Origin: Mytilus californianus
Lineage: Eukaryota > Mollusca > Bivalvia > Mytilida > Mytilidae
Direction: 5' to 3'
DNA length: 64,000 nt
Assembly: GCF_021869535.1 (NCBI RefSeq)
Contig: NW_026262668.1
Coordinates: 64,386,058 to 64,450,057, forward strand
In this document: piece after piece, positions 11,090 to 22,500 of the stretch
Layout: the number at the start of each line of letters is the position of its first letter
Numbering within the stretch: the stretch's first letter is position 1
Made by a program: the position numbers and the translations under genes
Notes under the pieces: generated by a model
Told to the model about the DNA's origin: nothing
What the model saw: only the letters and a program-made list of their open reading frames with translations
The model's database searches: none

Positions 11090-12945
11090 TTACAACGTTC
11101 TACTAATAAGAAATGTATAGCCACACACATGTGGAACTGCTATAGTAGGAACAATAAGAACTTCAATCGGAAATTTACGACGATTTTCTCCTTCGACATA
11201 TACGGTGGTGTTGCATAGTTTTCTCGTGTTTGTGTTGCGTTTCCAATGTTGCGTTTCCAAACGCTGACATGTGTACAACTTCAACTCCTTCAGTTTTCAA
11301 ATTTAACTTTTTTGCTAGGTTATCTGTTAAAAAGATCTTTGTGCACCCTGATCAAATAAAAATTAGTATCCATATATGTATTTCCTGACCATACAGGAGC
11401 CACTACCGATTTCAGTAGCGCATTTGTGCGCATCTGTGTCGAAGAATGTAATATGTTCGTGTCTACTTCTTTTTCAGTGTCATTTATAAGATTGATAGAT
11501 AAAGATTGATTTTAACTTTTGTTGTTCTGTATATCTGTGTTGCTTGGAATTAATGCTCAACTTTCCCTGTTACCATGGTTACTGAAACTACATGAATGAT
11601 GTCTCATGTCACAGTGACGACACGTTCTTTCTGATTTACACTCATTAGCGTGGTGATTTCCTAAGCATTTAAAGCATGAATTATCTCGTTTAACAATAGA
11701 AATGCGGGCTTTGTGATCACTTACATTGATACAGTGTGCTGGTGCATGTATTTCTTTACAAAAAACACATGGGTCTTTCCGTTATATTTCTTGGTTGGCC
11801 CTTCGCGTTGTGTGCTGTGTTTCTCGCGGTCATTTTGTTCCTGTGTGAAATGTACATGTAGATGTGGTTGCGAATTGACGGCCTAAAGACTTAAGATATG
11901 TACCTGTATTTTGTCCCCCTCCATAATTTGGATTTCATTCAGTATGCGCCTTCTCAAATCTTTTAATCGACGGTCCGTGTTTCTTGGCTAAGTGTTGTCT
12001 GATTTCGCTAGGTAACTTTTTCATGATAATCGGTACCAGTATAAAGTTCCATATGACGTCTCAGGTTGTTCATAGCGAATCTAAACCTCTTACGTAGGCT
12101 TCATATCGATCATAATATAATCTTGAGCTGGACAAGGTGTATCGTGGTTATTCAATTTCTAAAAGTGCTTGTAGACAGACTTCCGTAATTCTATGTGTTT
12201 GTCCGAACCTTTTATAGCCTCCATGTAATTTCCATTTGTGAACGCAAATCCTGTTACCGTATTCAACGCTTTGCTTTCAAGTTGCGATTTTGGATAATTG
12301 AATTTCACTATATTTGTCAATGAAGGATTGAAATGAACAGCAGAAGCGTACAAATTCCAAAACGTTTGCCGATATATAATGTTGCCAATAAACTTAGGTA
12401 GCGATAGCTTGGGTAAACGATGATTACTAGCGATATTCATGGATCGATGCGACTTGTACTGAATTCATTGTAGCTAATCTGTGGTTTAGTGGCGGTTAAG
12501 GCGTAGAACGGTGTTCAAAAAATATCAACATTCGCTGGGCGGAAAGGAGGACTTTCTACGTTGAGTACTTGATATGAATATTGAGTTACATTGGAACGTG
12601 GTGCAGGGTTTTGACCAATTTGTATGAAATTGCAAAAATGTCTTAACCTAATTTCGAAATTATTTGAAAACTCATCTGTATCTACTATTTCACTTTCAAC
12701 GTCGTCTGAATCCGTTCCTTGCAATATCTGTTCATTAAGTTTTTCCAACAATTTTTTTTTTATTCGTAAGGCTATCGTTTATTGCCAGCAGTTCATCTCG
12801 GTCAAAGTCGGCGTTTACCTTTTCCTTCTCCTCCTCGTATTTTCGAGAGAGAAAAATCTCGTCGCTGGACTTCTATTTCCAGTCCCAATATTTCTCCATC
12901 TGCAATGTAATCCTTTGGTTACGGCACCATAAATGTCGGGGCTAA
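11090..12945 (-). pseudogene. BEL/Pao LTR retrotransposon relic: gag and protease
   Basis: On the minus strand, a primer-binding-site-like 'tggtgccgtaacc' (about 12932-12920) precedes the gag start. Gag N-terminal frames read RRDFSLSRKYEEEKEKVN and LLEKLNEQILQG. A Pao-type gag core (DUF1759-like) at 12440-12159 contains RLPKLSLPKFIGN, RQTFWNLYASAVHFNP and KALNTVTGFAFTNGNYMEAIK. A zinc knuckle follows at about 11680-11640 (CFKCLGNHHANEC, then CRHCDMRHHSC). The aspartic protease region at about 11440-11150 has VVAPVWSGNTYMDTNF, FDQGAQRSF and TDNLAKKLNLK. Stops and frameshifts break the frame repeatedly. Reverse transcriptase, RNase H and integrase are absent, so the copy is truncated after protease. 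Confidence 0.8.
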
Positions 12946-13203
12946 ATTAATTGTCGTAATATAGAAGTCAGAACTCAATCATACTGTTTAACCTTCTTGC
13001 TGCCAAAGGGATATTTATGGCTTCTACACACAAAACTTGTTAATTGTGTAGAACGTCAGTGGTCCATTATATTTTCACGATATAATCGGGCACTGACGAC
13101 GTCAAAAGACGGCGCCAAAAAGACGATTTTGGCGGGAATTAAGCAAAATGAATTAAATTCATTTTTGAATACTTTTTAAAAAACGAATGTCAACCAATAC
13201 TAC
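12939..13203 (-). repeat. Possible 5' LTR of the BEL/Pao relic
   Basis: Directly upstream (minus strand) of the primer-binding-like site, a segment begins 'tgtagtattggttgaca' near 13203 and ends 'gccccgaca' near 12939, so it has TG...CA ends. There is no second LTR in the window to confirm the boundaries, which are therefore only a guess from position and end bases. Confidence 0.35.
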
Positions 13204-13965
13204 AGGATGAAAAGCTTGTTAGTACTATAATACCGATTAATTTAAATTGTTTACTAATTGAGTCGGTCAGCATTTTCATGCAAAAGATCTGAACTCAGAA
13301 CGCCGCGATTGACTTCGTAAGTATTTGTTTTTCTATAACGGTAAATGTATGTTAAGCGTTCTACATTTACTGCGGTATTATATTTCTATGAATTTGTACC
13401 TGTTTATCCATGGAAGCAATAATCTAAAAATCAATATTCGATCGGAATGGGGACGTTAAATCTGTAGGCCTGTGACTCGATGCTAGGCAAACTATGATTT
13501 CTTATCCTATCAAACATATCAATCTTTCCAATGGTAATCTTAATTTTCCAACCTTCATTTCGGTCTATTTATTTTGTAGAACTTACTGAGCATCGGATTT
13601 ATTGTTGATTTGTTCTCGACCTAAATATTGCATGGAATACTTGCAACTGGAGTGTATTTTCCTCATAGAAAATAGAGATCAATATATAATATTTTTAATT
13701 CGTGAATGGTTATTGTTCAGGCTTACATCATACATTATATATTAATATCCAAAGACAAAAATCACATGTCAACCATATTTTTTACCCAAAATACTGAATA
13801 TATCTATTTGTAAATAGAATGTAATGGTCAATACTTTTTAAAAAATCGAAAACGAAAATGTGGCCCCTTTTTACCCTTTATATCTCGAAAGCGTAAAGAA
13901 ATGAGGAAAAAACCGGGTAAAACTGCGGTCTATGCACTTTTAGCAAAGACACATGAAAAACAAAC
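13204..13965. other. AT-rich DNA, no feature seen
   Basis: No recognisable coding or repeat structure was found. Confidence 0.35.
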
Positions 13966-13969
13966 GACA

Positions 13970-14880
13970 AAGAAAAAGGATAAAAAACAGAAATTTTCCA
14001 AAATGATCACGTGGTTTTACCTCATCAGGTAATGGGATAATCACATCAATAAATGAGAAAAACACATCAAAGAATGACAAAACAACATAAAAAACTGGAA
14101 CGAACACATCACGTAGTGTAAAATCGTCAAATTTTGGATCGACATTCAGTAATATATAAGCCCTATCAAAAGAGTGAACCCTACATATATTAATGTAAAA
14201 CCACATCGAGTAACGTCTATACAACATTGAAAAGTGGTAAAGTCTTATTAATTAATGTAATATCTAGCTATATTAAGATTTGACGAATCGTATTCACGAA
14301 ATAACAAAACCACATAAGGTAATGAAAAAACTACACACTTTCACAGATGACGACGGATATGTTCCAATTGTCGTAACTACAATCTCGTCCCCTTCCCCCA
14401 AATGTGACCTACCGAATTAGACATATCACCGGGTTTGTACTTACATGAGCAACACGACGGGTGCTACATATGGAGCAGGGTCTGCTAACCCCTCCGGAGC
14501 ACCTGAGATCACCCCCAGCTTTTGGTGGGGTTCGTGTTGCTCAGTCTTTGGTTTTCTATGTTGTTTTTTGTACTGCTGTTTGTCTGTTTGTCTTTTTCTT
14601 TTTAGCCATGGCGTTGTCAGTTTATTTTCGACTTATGAGTTTGAATGTCCCTTTGGTATCCTTCGCCTCTCCTCTCTTCTACATTACGTGAAGCCATACA
14701 CATATCAAGTAATGCTAAAACCACATTGCCTAATGACACATTAAATGATGTTGAAATCATATTAAGTAATAACAAAACCATATCAAGTCATCAATAACCA
14801 TATCAAAACCTCTGTAAGTACTTTATAAACTATATCATGTAATGACAATATATCATCAAGTAATGATAAAACCACCTTAT
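13970..14880. repeat. Degenerate minisatellite ('aaaccacatcaagtaatgac'), split by an insertion
   Basis: Words like 'cacatcaa', 'aaaccacat' and 'taatgacaaaa' recur about every 20 bp, heavily mutated, from about 13990 to 14335 and again from about 14690 to 14880. The middle is occupied by the 3' end of a Penelope-type element, so the array predates that insertion. Confidence 0.7.
14341..14689 (+). mobile_element. 5'-truncated Penelope-type element, family A (3' untranslated part)
   Basis: The sequence runs from 'cacagatgacgacggatatg' through 'catgagcaacacgacggg', 'ccggagcacctgagatcacc' and 'agccatggcgttgtcag' to 'gcctctcctctcttc'. The same 3' end follows the reverse transcriptase relic at 27 kb and occurs at 55.2-55.56 kb and, reversed, at 46.97-47.25 and 35.2-35.4 kb. 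The open frames here (99 and 76 codons) are incidental. Confidence 0.85.
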
Positions 14881-14943
14881 GTAATGTCAGAGCGCCAAAG
14901 TACACAGCTGTGGCATTCATAAGACATTGGTACTTAGTATTGG

Positions 14944-15140
14944 GTGGAAGGCAATCGGAATTTGTGGAACTATTACAGAACAGAAAAATCAAAGACGGCC
15001 AACAATCTAGAAAGATGGCATTTCAAGATCAAGAAATGCGTAAAAGCACCACATCCTTACATATTCCGTTCCATAGAACTACTTCAGCAACAAGAGTCAG
15101 ATGTCGTATGTCAACCTCTTCAGCATGCTGAAGATGGTAA
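14944..15140 (+). pseudogene. MULE-like transposase C-terminal fragment
   Basis: The frame from 14944 contains WNYYRTEKSKTANNLERWH, then FKIKKCVKAPHPYIFRSI and ELLQQQES. This pattern (W-N, then NN-x-E-x-W-H, then HP-x-IF-x-x-I-x-LLQ-x-E) resembles the C-terminal end of MULE/Mutator-type transposases and related domesticated proteins. The catalytic part is not found upstream. It is a truncated remnant. The identification rests on the motif pattern only. Confidence 0.55.
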
Positions 15141-15192
15141 GCGTATTTTACGAGACGGAAATACATTGTGTTTGTCTTTCATCAACGTGTAG

Positions 15193-15890
15193 TTTTTACT
15201 TGTTCTGGGTCTGTAAATTCAGAAATTTAAGCGTGCGTTTACTAATTCGAAACCTTGACCTCTGACAAAAATGCGAAATCTAATAACTGCGATTTCAATA
15301 TTCTATGGAAGGTTCAAGTTTGCAGAACTTTATTTCACATCATTACTTTCACTAGGTTGAAGAGTACGACTTTCATAATGGGTAACACGAAGGCTTTATC
15401 CTGCCTTTGCAATAAAACAAACCTAAATATTCTCAACTAGTATCAGTTTCTTTAAATAACACTGACTTATAGCGAGCAAAGCCAAATACTAGTGAAGTTG
15501 TTAGCTTTTCCTTCAATGTGCAAGATGCTGTGGTACAAGATTTATCTCATGATTCTTTTTCGTGTTTATTTGATTTTTGTTTGTCTTTCATCTTGTTGCA
15601 GAACGTAACTAAGTGATACTGATGGTTTGCAATGCTTACAAATTGAGGTACAAGGCGACGATTATAGCTCACCTCGAAAATCCAAGAAATTAATGCAAGT
15701 GACTGGTTCAGACCTTTTCTAAACCAAATTTACCTTATTCGGTCGGGTCTGTTGCAATGCCATCTCTAGAAATTATTCATCCCAAGTTCTTGACTTGTTC
15801 GTGAATGACATTTCATTTCTATGCTTTCAATTGATGACAATGATCTTTCAATTTTCTAATACCTTTTTAAGTCGGTCATAAGTTTCATCT
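15193..15890. other. DNA without recognised features
   Basis: Nothing supported was found between the transposase fragment and the Gypsy relic. Confidence 0.35.
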
Positions 15891-15899
15891 ACTGTTTTA

Positions 15900-16750
15900 G
15901 AGCATATCATGAAATCATGTCGGTATACAAAATAAAATATATAAAAAAAGGAATCGTATTAGATAAGTTGCATTACCTGGGATGTTTCATAATCCAAACG
16001 GCATTCTAGTATATTTGAATTGGCCAAACGGCATGGTGACCTGAAGTTTATGTTGGCCATCTGGATGCATGGCAATTTGATGAAGACATTAGCGTGATCT
16101 AATGTGCTAAAATATTTTGCTCCATGAAAAACGTCTATAGATTCGTATATCCGTGGTAATGGAAACACATTCAGGACAGTTTAACGTTTAATTGTCGATA
16201 GTCAACGCATAGGCGGACATAATTACCCTGCTTCTTAGCAACTACAATAGATGCAGCGTATCGATGTGGTCTCTGTGGTTATAGGAATTAGTTAAGATAT
16301 ATTGATATGTGTTTTGACCTCTTCAAACAGACTTGGAGTAATCCTCTGGTACGGTTGTGAAAACCTGGTTTTGTGTTGAATGGTTATAGGTTTATGTCAT
16401 CAGATATTAAAACAAATTTATATTTCGCCATTAAAGTTCTTATTTTCGGTTTCTCTGCTGCAGTTCAGTTTAAGTCCAAAATAAAATCTAAATGCTAATC
16501 ATTCAATGTCAATTTTCAAAGCTAAAGTTTTTTCGTTAGAGGCTGTTTTGCAGATTTCAATGTTCGCTTCTTCACTATACATACAATTGAGTCATTGTAT
16601 AATCCAAATCCTAGTATTGGGTTAAATAGATATTTTGTTTCTTTTGACGACACTTGTTTTATCCATGAGTTCTCGACAGTCATTTAAATAGATGCTTCTT
16701 CCCCTATGTTGTTAAAAGTTAGACCCGGGTGATCTCTTATTCTCTTCCTT
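15900..16750 (-). pseudogene. Ty3/Gypsy reverse transcriptase relic
   Basis: Minus-strand frames at about 16270-15960 read YAASIVVAKKQGNYVRLCVD, YRQLNVK, then FPLPRIYESIDVF, GAKYFSTLDHAN and LPCIQMANINFRSP. These are the classic first blocks of a Gypsy reverse transcriptase ('VVLVKKKDGSLRLCVDYRKL' and 'YPLPRIDE...YFSTLDL'). Upstream fragments at about 16720-16590 (NNIGEEASIYMTV and FNPILGFGLYNDSIV) fit the preceding protease-linker part. Stops and deletions are frequent. The YxDD block and integrase are not seen. Confidence 0.75.
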
Positions 16751-16754
16751 AGCT

Positions 16755-16872
16755 CTTCAACTTCGTGCTTTATTTGATCTTTGAGCTTTTTTTATTTGAG
16801 CGAGTCTTTTGTAACTCGAAACGCGCGTCTGGCGTACAAAATTATAAGCCTGGTATCTTTGATGAGTTTATA
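16755..16872 (-). repeat. Interspersed repeat ('cgccagacgcgcgtttcg' family), reversed partial copy
   Basis: The bases 'cttcgtgctttatttgatct', 'gcgagtcttttgta', 'aacgcgcgtctggcgtac' and 'ctggtatctttgatgagttt' form a reversed, shortened copy of the repeat at 9695-9915. It abuts the Gypsy relic. Confidence 0.85.
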
Positions 16873-18110
16873 AGGTCTCGTTTTAGCCACAACTCTCTTA
16901 CATTTTCAGCTAACTGATGGCCTTAGGACGGTACTGTCTATAAGCCAATTTCTATAAAGACCCTATGTCGTCAAATCTGTTTCTTCGTTGTTTGATCCAA
17001 AAAATTTATATCATATCAGTATTTTGAAAAATGTAAATGTGCATTCCAATTAAATTCTTATTGCTTACTTTATGTCCAGTGGGAAATATTCGATGCATGA
17101 TTTTCATAGGAAAAACAAGAACTAATTAAACAAGAGGTGTAAAAATAATATTGTCTAAACATTCTCAAAGTTGATCTTGAAATTCTTCGACTAGGGAGAG
17201 ACTATGGTAGTTGAAATAGAGGGATTTGATGCTATCTTGTTACCTTTATAACATATATTCTGATTTAAATTCATATCTACATTAACTCGCTTACTCTGTT
17301 GTAAGCATAACAAAATCAAAGATTTCATTTTAATTAAATATACAATAATAGTGAATTTATTTGACGTAATAACGATATAACGATAAGACTTAAAATCGAG
17401 GCAAAATTTTGTTATTATGTCTAGAATTACACTTTTGTTCTCTCTATACTGCAATCTTAAACAATTGAAGACTCATTTTGTATTAGCATTTTATTTATTT
17501 AAAAGGTTCATCCTAGAAAAGTGCTGTTGAAACCAGTCGGATAAACGAGTGCGATAGATTTCAGAATAGAATATTAGTATCAAAAATAAACGATGAACGT
17601 AATGAACAAAACAAATCATTTGTTTAATTTCTGTAGGCGAAATGTGGAGAAAAGAGTTTATGTTATTGAACGATTTGCGGAAGTGTGTCCACTTCATTAC
17701 GAACTTTACAGAAGTTGGTGTGGCTTAAGGCTTAGCGTTCAGTGACTGTATATCACATAAAATTATAAAGTCAACGCATTTTGTCTGCTAAAAGAGAACA
17801 ATTACAGCATAAATTGCAATAGTTTCTAGCTATGTAACTATTAACAAGATTGTTATGTTAAAAAGCAAATATTATATACTAGTTGTGAATAATCCGTGAG
17901 AATAAGAATTGTTAGAAATGTGCAAGAAAGAGAATAGCTCTCACTTAACGTTAATAATTGATTTAATTTGTTCATTTTAGCGAAATATTATAGTATGTCT
18001 TCATAATGTTTTTTGTTGATTACTTTTACTAATATATGACTTTATCGAGAATTATAAGACAAAATAGTATAACAACAGATAGGAAGAATAAAGACAGGCA
18101 TTTATACAAC
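16873..18110. other. AT-rich DNA upstream of the glucuronosyltransferase gene
   Basis: Only short open frames with no recognisable similarity were found. A promoter or untranslated first exon of the gene at 19.4 kb could lie here or in the repeat downstream, but no signal can be defended. Confidence 0.3.
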
Positions 18111-18117
18111 ATTGATA

Positions 18118-19194
18118 CAGTCAGGATTCTTCTTCGTCAAAATTATCCTCCCATTACGCCACCTAATTTTTATAATCGTAAAAATGGAAGCCATTGTATA
18201 ATATTGATGACGCGCTGTCAATTTATCTCATGGAAACCGACATAGCATCATTACGTGCCTTATGTGCTAGTTGTATTTTAAAAGAAAAAATTATCTACTA
18301 GCTATTGGGCATCATTTAATATACTTTTATGCATCTGGTCAAATTGAAACTATTGTCTGATCGGTTGTCAAGGGGAATTTTCGAAAGTTCAAAAATATTT
18401 TAAAAATTCTTTAAAAAATATTTCGTGGAAGGGCAGACTAAAAATTTTCAGAGGTTGAAGACTAATTACCCCGGATAACACACACACACACAATGATTTT
18501 TTTTAAATGAAAGGATCCTCTTGTAAAGAATGTCGTCAAGTACTTTTGGTAAACATTTGTTATTCGAACACACCTACTCTCATCAGAAAGGTATTTCACT
18601 TGACCCATATATCTTCTTTTTCAGTACTGTAAATTTTCAATGTTATCATATCAACCTATAGCCTAAATATATAAAACAATAATAGAATCTGAAGCGAGAT
18701 GATGTATCAAATATTGTTCTTTTATACGTTTTCAAGACAGAATAGTCAACTCAAACACGCCAGAACATAAAAAGATATACTCGACTTTCTCTTTTCGATG
18801 AAATTATTGTCCATTTTGGGGATTTTTTCCCCAAAAACGGTCGCCGGGGGCAGAGATGCAAGTTTATGCTTTAAAAGGATCAATCTGTTATCTTTCTTTG
18901 TAATTTTTTTCGGCGGAATTTATGCGGTATTTGCACCTACCACAATCAACTGTTTTGTAAACATTTGTCTATAATTTAAGAGTTAACAAATATTTCGAAG
19001 CTCCATACCACAATTTATGTAAAAACACATATATAAAATGCATAAAATTCTAAATTATGCACATTCATTAATCTTTTAAATCCCATAGAAACAGATGTAA
19101 ACAACTCAAATTCACCAACTTGGCCGTTTTTACCTTCTCTAATAAAGAGTTTCATTTCTTTTGTTTAATTTCAAATGGGATTCCGCCTGGAAAG
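18118..19194 (+). mobile_element. CAGTCAGG...CCGCCTG element, copy 1 (~1.08 kb)
   Basis: The sequence from 'cagtcaggattcttcttcg' to 'gggattccgcctg' is repeated in the same orientation at 52111-53220 over its whole length, with substitutions and small indels (for example 'gtctgatcggttgtca', 'tttcgtggaagggcagacta' and 'cattttggggattttttccc'). The ends are weakly inverted (CAGTCAGGATTC versus CAGGCGGAAT). No coding sequence is visible inside, so it is probably a non-autonomous element. Its flanks show no clear target duplication. It lies just upstream of the first glucuronosyltransferase coding exon. Confidence 0.75.
18479..18494. repeat. CA microsatellite
   Basis: A short (AC)n run inside the copy-1 element. 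Confidence 0.85.
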
Positions 19195-19368
19195 TTCCTG
19201 ACGATGTACAATAAAATAAAAATAATTGATTGGTACTAAAGCGAAAAATAGGTGCGACATGTGTTCTTTAACCAATTACATCTCTTTCTATGTGAAATCA
19301 ACATAAATTGATAAAATTCCATTTTTCAATTTATGTATACAATCGTTTATATCGATTTATCCTTTCAG

Positions 19369-19579
19369 GTTATTTTATAATGTTGAGCTACTCTACAACT
19401 TACTGATAGATGCAAGATGACAGTTACACAAACTTAAACATAATATTCGAACAAAAATGCCAAAATGATTCAAAACATAAAGATATCGACTTTTGTTATC
19501 AAAAGGTCATTGAAGATGTTTTGCATACTAACTGGAGTTGCTGTTATAACTTGGTCATTCTCATATACAAAACACTCAA
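19369..19579 (+). CDS. Glucuronosyltransferase exon 1 (start codon exon)
   Basis: Coding starts at ATG 19465 (MIQNIKISTFVIKRSLKMF). The downstream ATG at 19516 is an alternative that would keep the membrane anchor (FCILTGVAVITWSF). The donor GTAAGT begins at 19580 and leaves one base of a split codon. A pyrimidine-rich 'atcctttcag' ends at 19368, so this exon may be preceded by an untranslated exon; 19369-19464 would then be 5' untranslated sequence. Two short upstream ATGs in it reach stops quickly. Confidence 0.8.
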
Positions 19580-22500
19580 GTAAGTTATTTTACATCAAAA
19601 TTAATCATCATTCTACCTAATGTATACTGGTATATATATAGATTCGGCAACTGCATCAAGTGTGATACGATATTTATCCACTCGAGACAGTTAAATTTTC
19701 AAATTTAAAACGCGAGGCTCGCCGAGCATTTTAAATATTTAAAATTTAACTGTTGAGAGTGGATATATATCGTATTGCACGAAATTTTGTTGTGTAATCT
19801 GTTTCTCTAATAATTCAAGTCGAACTTAAGACAATCCTAATCCTTCTTTTCATATAATCTGTAAAAAGATGTGTTCTTTCTGTGTGACGTCATCAGGCAT
19901 GGTGTGACGTCACCAGGCATGGTCGCCTTTTTTCATGACGTCACAATAGGAAATTTAGAGGAAAGCAAGAATCAATAAAGAATTAGAGAAAAATTCATTC
20001 ACAAATACCCCATTGATACCATAGTTACCAGTCCATATAGGGTAAATGTTCTATTTAATTGCGATGATTGCAATCATCGAGAGTGGATAAATATTACAAT
20101 TTATCCGATAAAGTAGTGGAATAAGCATCTATAATTATTCAATCAACATGTAGTTCGTCCAATAATCTAAGTTGTCAGTTCAGGTAAAAATTTATGAAGA
20201 AAAAATCTGAACCTCTTTCCGGGTAATTTTGATTTAAGTAAAATTCTAAAAATAGTAAATAATCGCATTGAAAATAAGGCACATCTTTTACATTGCTAGA
20301 GTTGTCGTTCAAAACTCTAAAAGAAGCAAATGAAATGGGAATACCATATTGCTTTTGATGCAAGCTTTTTATTTTTCACATCACGAGAAGAACCAAATAT
20401 ATAGGTGAAGCTAAAAAAGTCTGTGATTACTGAATAAGAATGTTAATGAATGATTTTATTTTTATATAATTTTTTTAGTGTAATTAACCACCATATCATC
20501 ATCTACAATAGCTATCAAATAACTCATTAAAAGACACTATCTATATTTACATATACTTCCATCGGTCATTCACGGAGGAAAACTAACAGCATCTATTATA
20601 TATCATTTTGCATTCTTAGTGAAACGTGTGTTTTCATATACATATTTATTAACATATTTAGACATATCTAGGGATAATCTGGAGCAGGTTTGTCATTTTC
20701 TGGACTTGCCCGAGAATAAAGGGGATATCGTCGTACATTTTTGTTGAATAATCTAGCTGCAGAGGCATTTCCCCTAATAATGCAATTGTGAAAAATTCTT
20801 ATTTTCGAGGGTGAATTTCGATTAGCGGCAGTGAAATTTATGTCAGAAATATAGTTCTTTAAGCACATGAATATTCGAGGATTGGAGAGGTGTTTCGTAA
20901 ATTTTCCGTTTCTTAAAATTATAATACAATTTTTATAAAAACGGACAGGTATAAGAGGCCGAAAGTCAAAGCATTGAATTGGATCATAATAACGAAAAGT
21001 GTAGACAATAGGTAGTTCATTCGAAGAACTCTAATAAAAACTACAGTAAACTCCCCGACATTAAGTTATGAGTAAAACATAACAAACATATACCAAACAC
21101 AGGTCAAAACCAGAAAATGTAATCTTGAATTATTAGGTAAAGCATAATAGGGGCAATTATTATAAGCTACTAAATTTACAGAAAAAGTACAAATATGATA
21201 ATAAAATCTAACGAAAGACAGCTCTCTAACAAAAAAACCTCGTATCTGTAAAATGTTATCAGTCTTTTTAAATGATAAATTCTATCATAAGAAATGTCTT
21301 TAATGACACTTAACTTAACTGCAGTTAAAATAAAATATCAATAAAACATTGATACCAGTGTTAGTTCAAAACAGAAACCATATCAGTGCTACATCAATTC
21401 ATCCATTAGAATAAATATTATCATAATGACTTCAACTTGAAGTTATTTCCGGGTTAAGGACCAACAATTGGACTGGAGATATTTTCTATTGGGACTCGAA
21501 AGTTCAGCTATAATCTTGATGAATCAAAGATTTTATGTTACTCTCTTACAGCTAATACTGTACCTTTATTTCTAGTCTTAATTTTCCAAAGTTGTATTTG
21601 GTTAATGCATAAAATCGCCATTCCTCCATAATAGCAAGGCCGCGGAGGGTATGATCTCAATTAATTCTACCTACCCATATCCCCAAAACTATTAAAAATA
21701 ACTTCAATGATTTGTATAATCTTACAATGCACGTCATTGTATACATGGTAAAAACGCAAACAAAACAAATACAAAAAAAAAACACACAAAAAACAATATG
21801 GAATGAAGAAACATTATGAAGTCAAACGCTTTCTTGTTCGTGCCGTAATAAGAATATTTACAGTTTTTCTAGTATTTAAGCCGATTTTGTCCGTCGAAAC
21901 CTATGCTCTATAACAAGCAGAAATGTATGTTGTCCCGTTGTAGGTTGCATTTCTGTAAATATTGACAATGCAATTTCCCATAGGAACTCCTTTTACGGCT
22001 TTTGAAAGTTTTGAAAAAAATCATATCCTAGAATAGAAAGTTCACATGCACTACAATTGTTTCAAAGGTCAAAATATAGGGCTGTGCGGCATATTTTCAA
22101 CGTTTATATGCCCCGAACTTCTAAGAGTTTAAACTAACACTAAATTTCTTAACTATCCCTACCTTGACTGTAGGATTACCACAGATTTCTATATAGACAA
22201 TATGCATATGTATATTTACTGGTAACATTCCCAAGTTATGTCTCTATGAGATGAAACCTAGAGATCATAACTGGGAACCAGTATTTAAACAAAATTAATT
22301 ATCTATGAATATTCTATATCTCCCCAAAAGAGGCGTGGTTTGAGAAACAGCTGTATTTACAAAGTGCAACCTGTAGGAGATGATATGCGTTTTTTCTACA
22401 TGTAAACCATTTCCGTGGGGAATAAATACTGCTTGAACGCAAGATTTCTGATCAGAATGATTTCTACTTTGCTAAAACTGTCTACCCATTTAACATATCA

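Noticed and set aside
14445..14744. Two overlapping Cys/Phe-rich frames (99 and 76 codons) resembling membrane or secreted peptides
   Set aside because: They lie in the 3' untranslated region of the Penelope-type family A element, which recurs with different frames elsewhere in the window.
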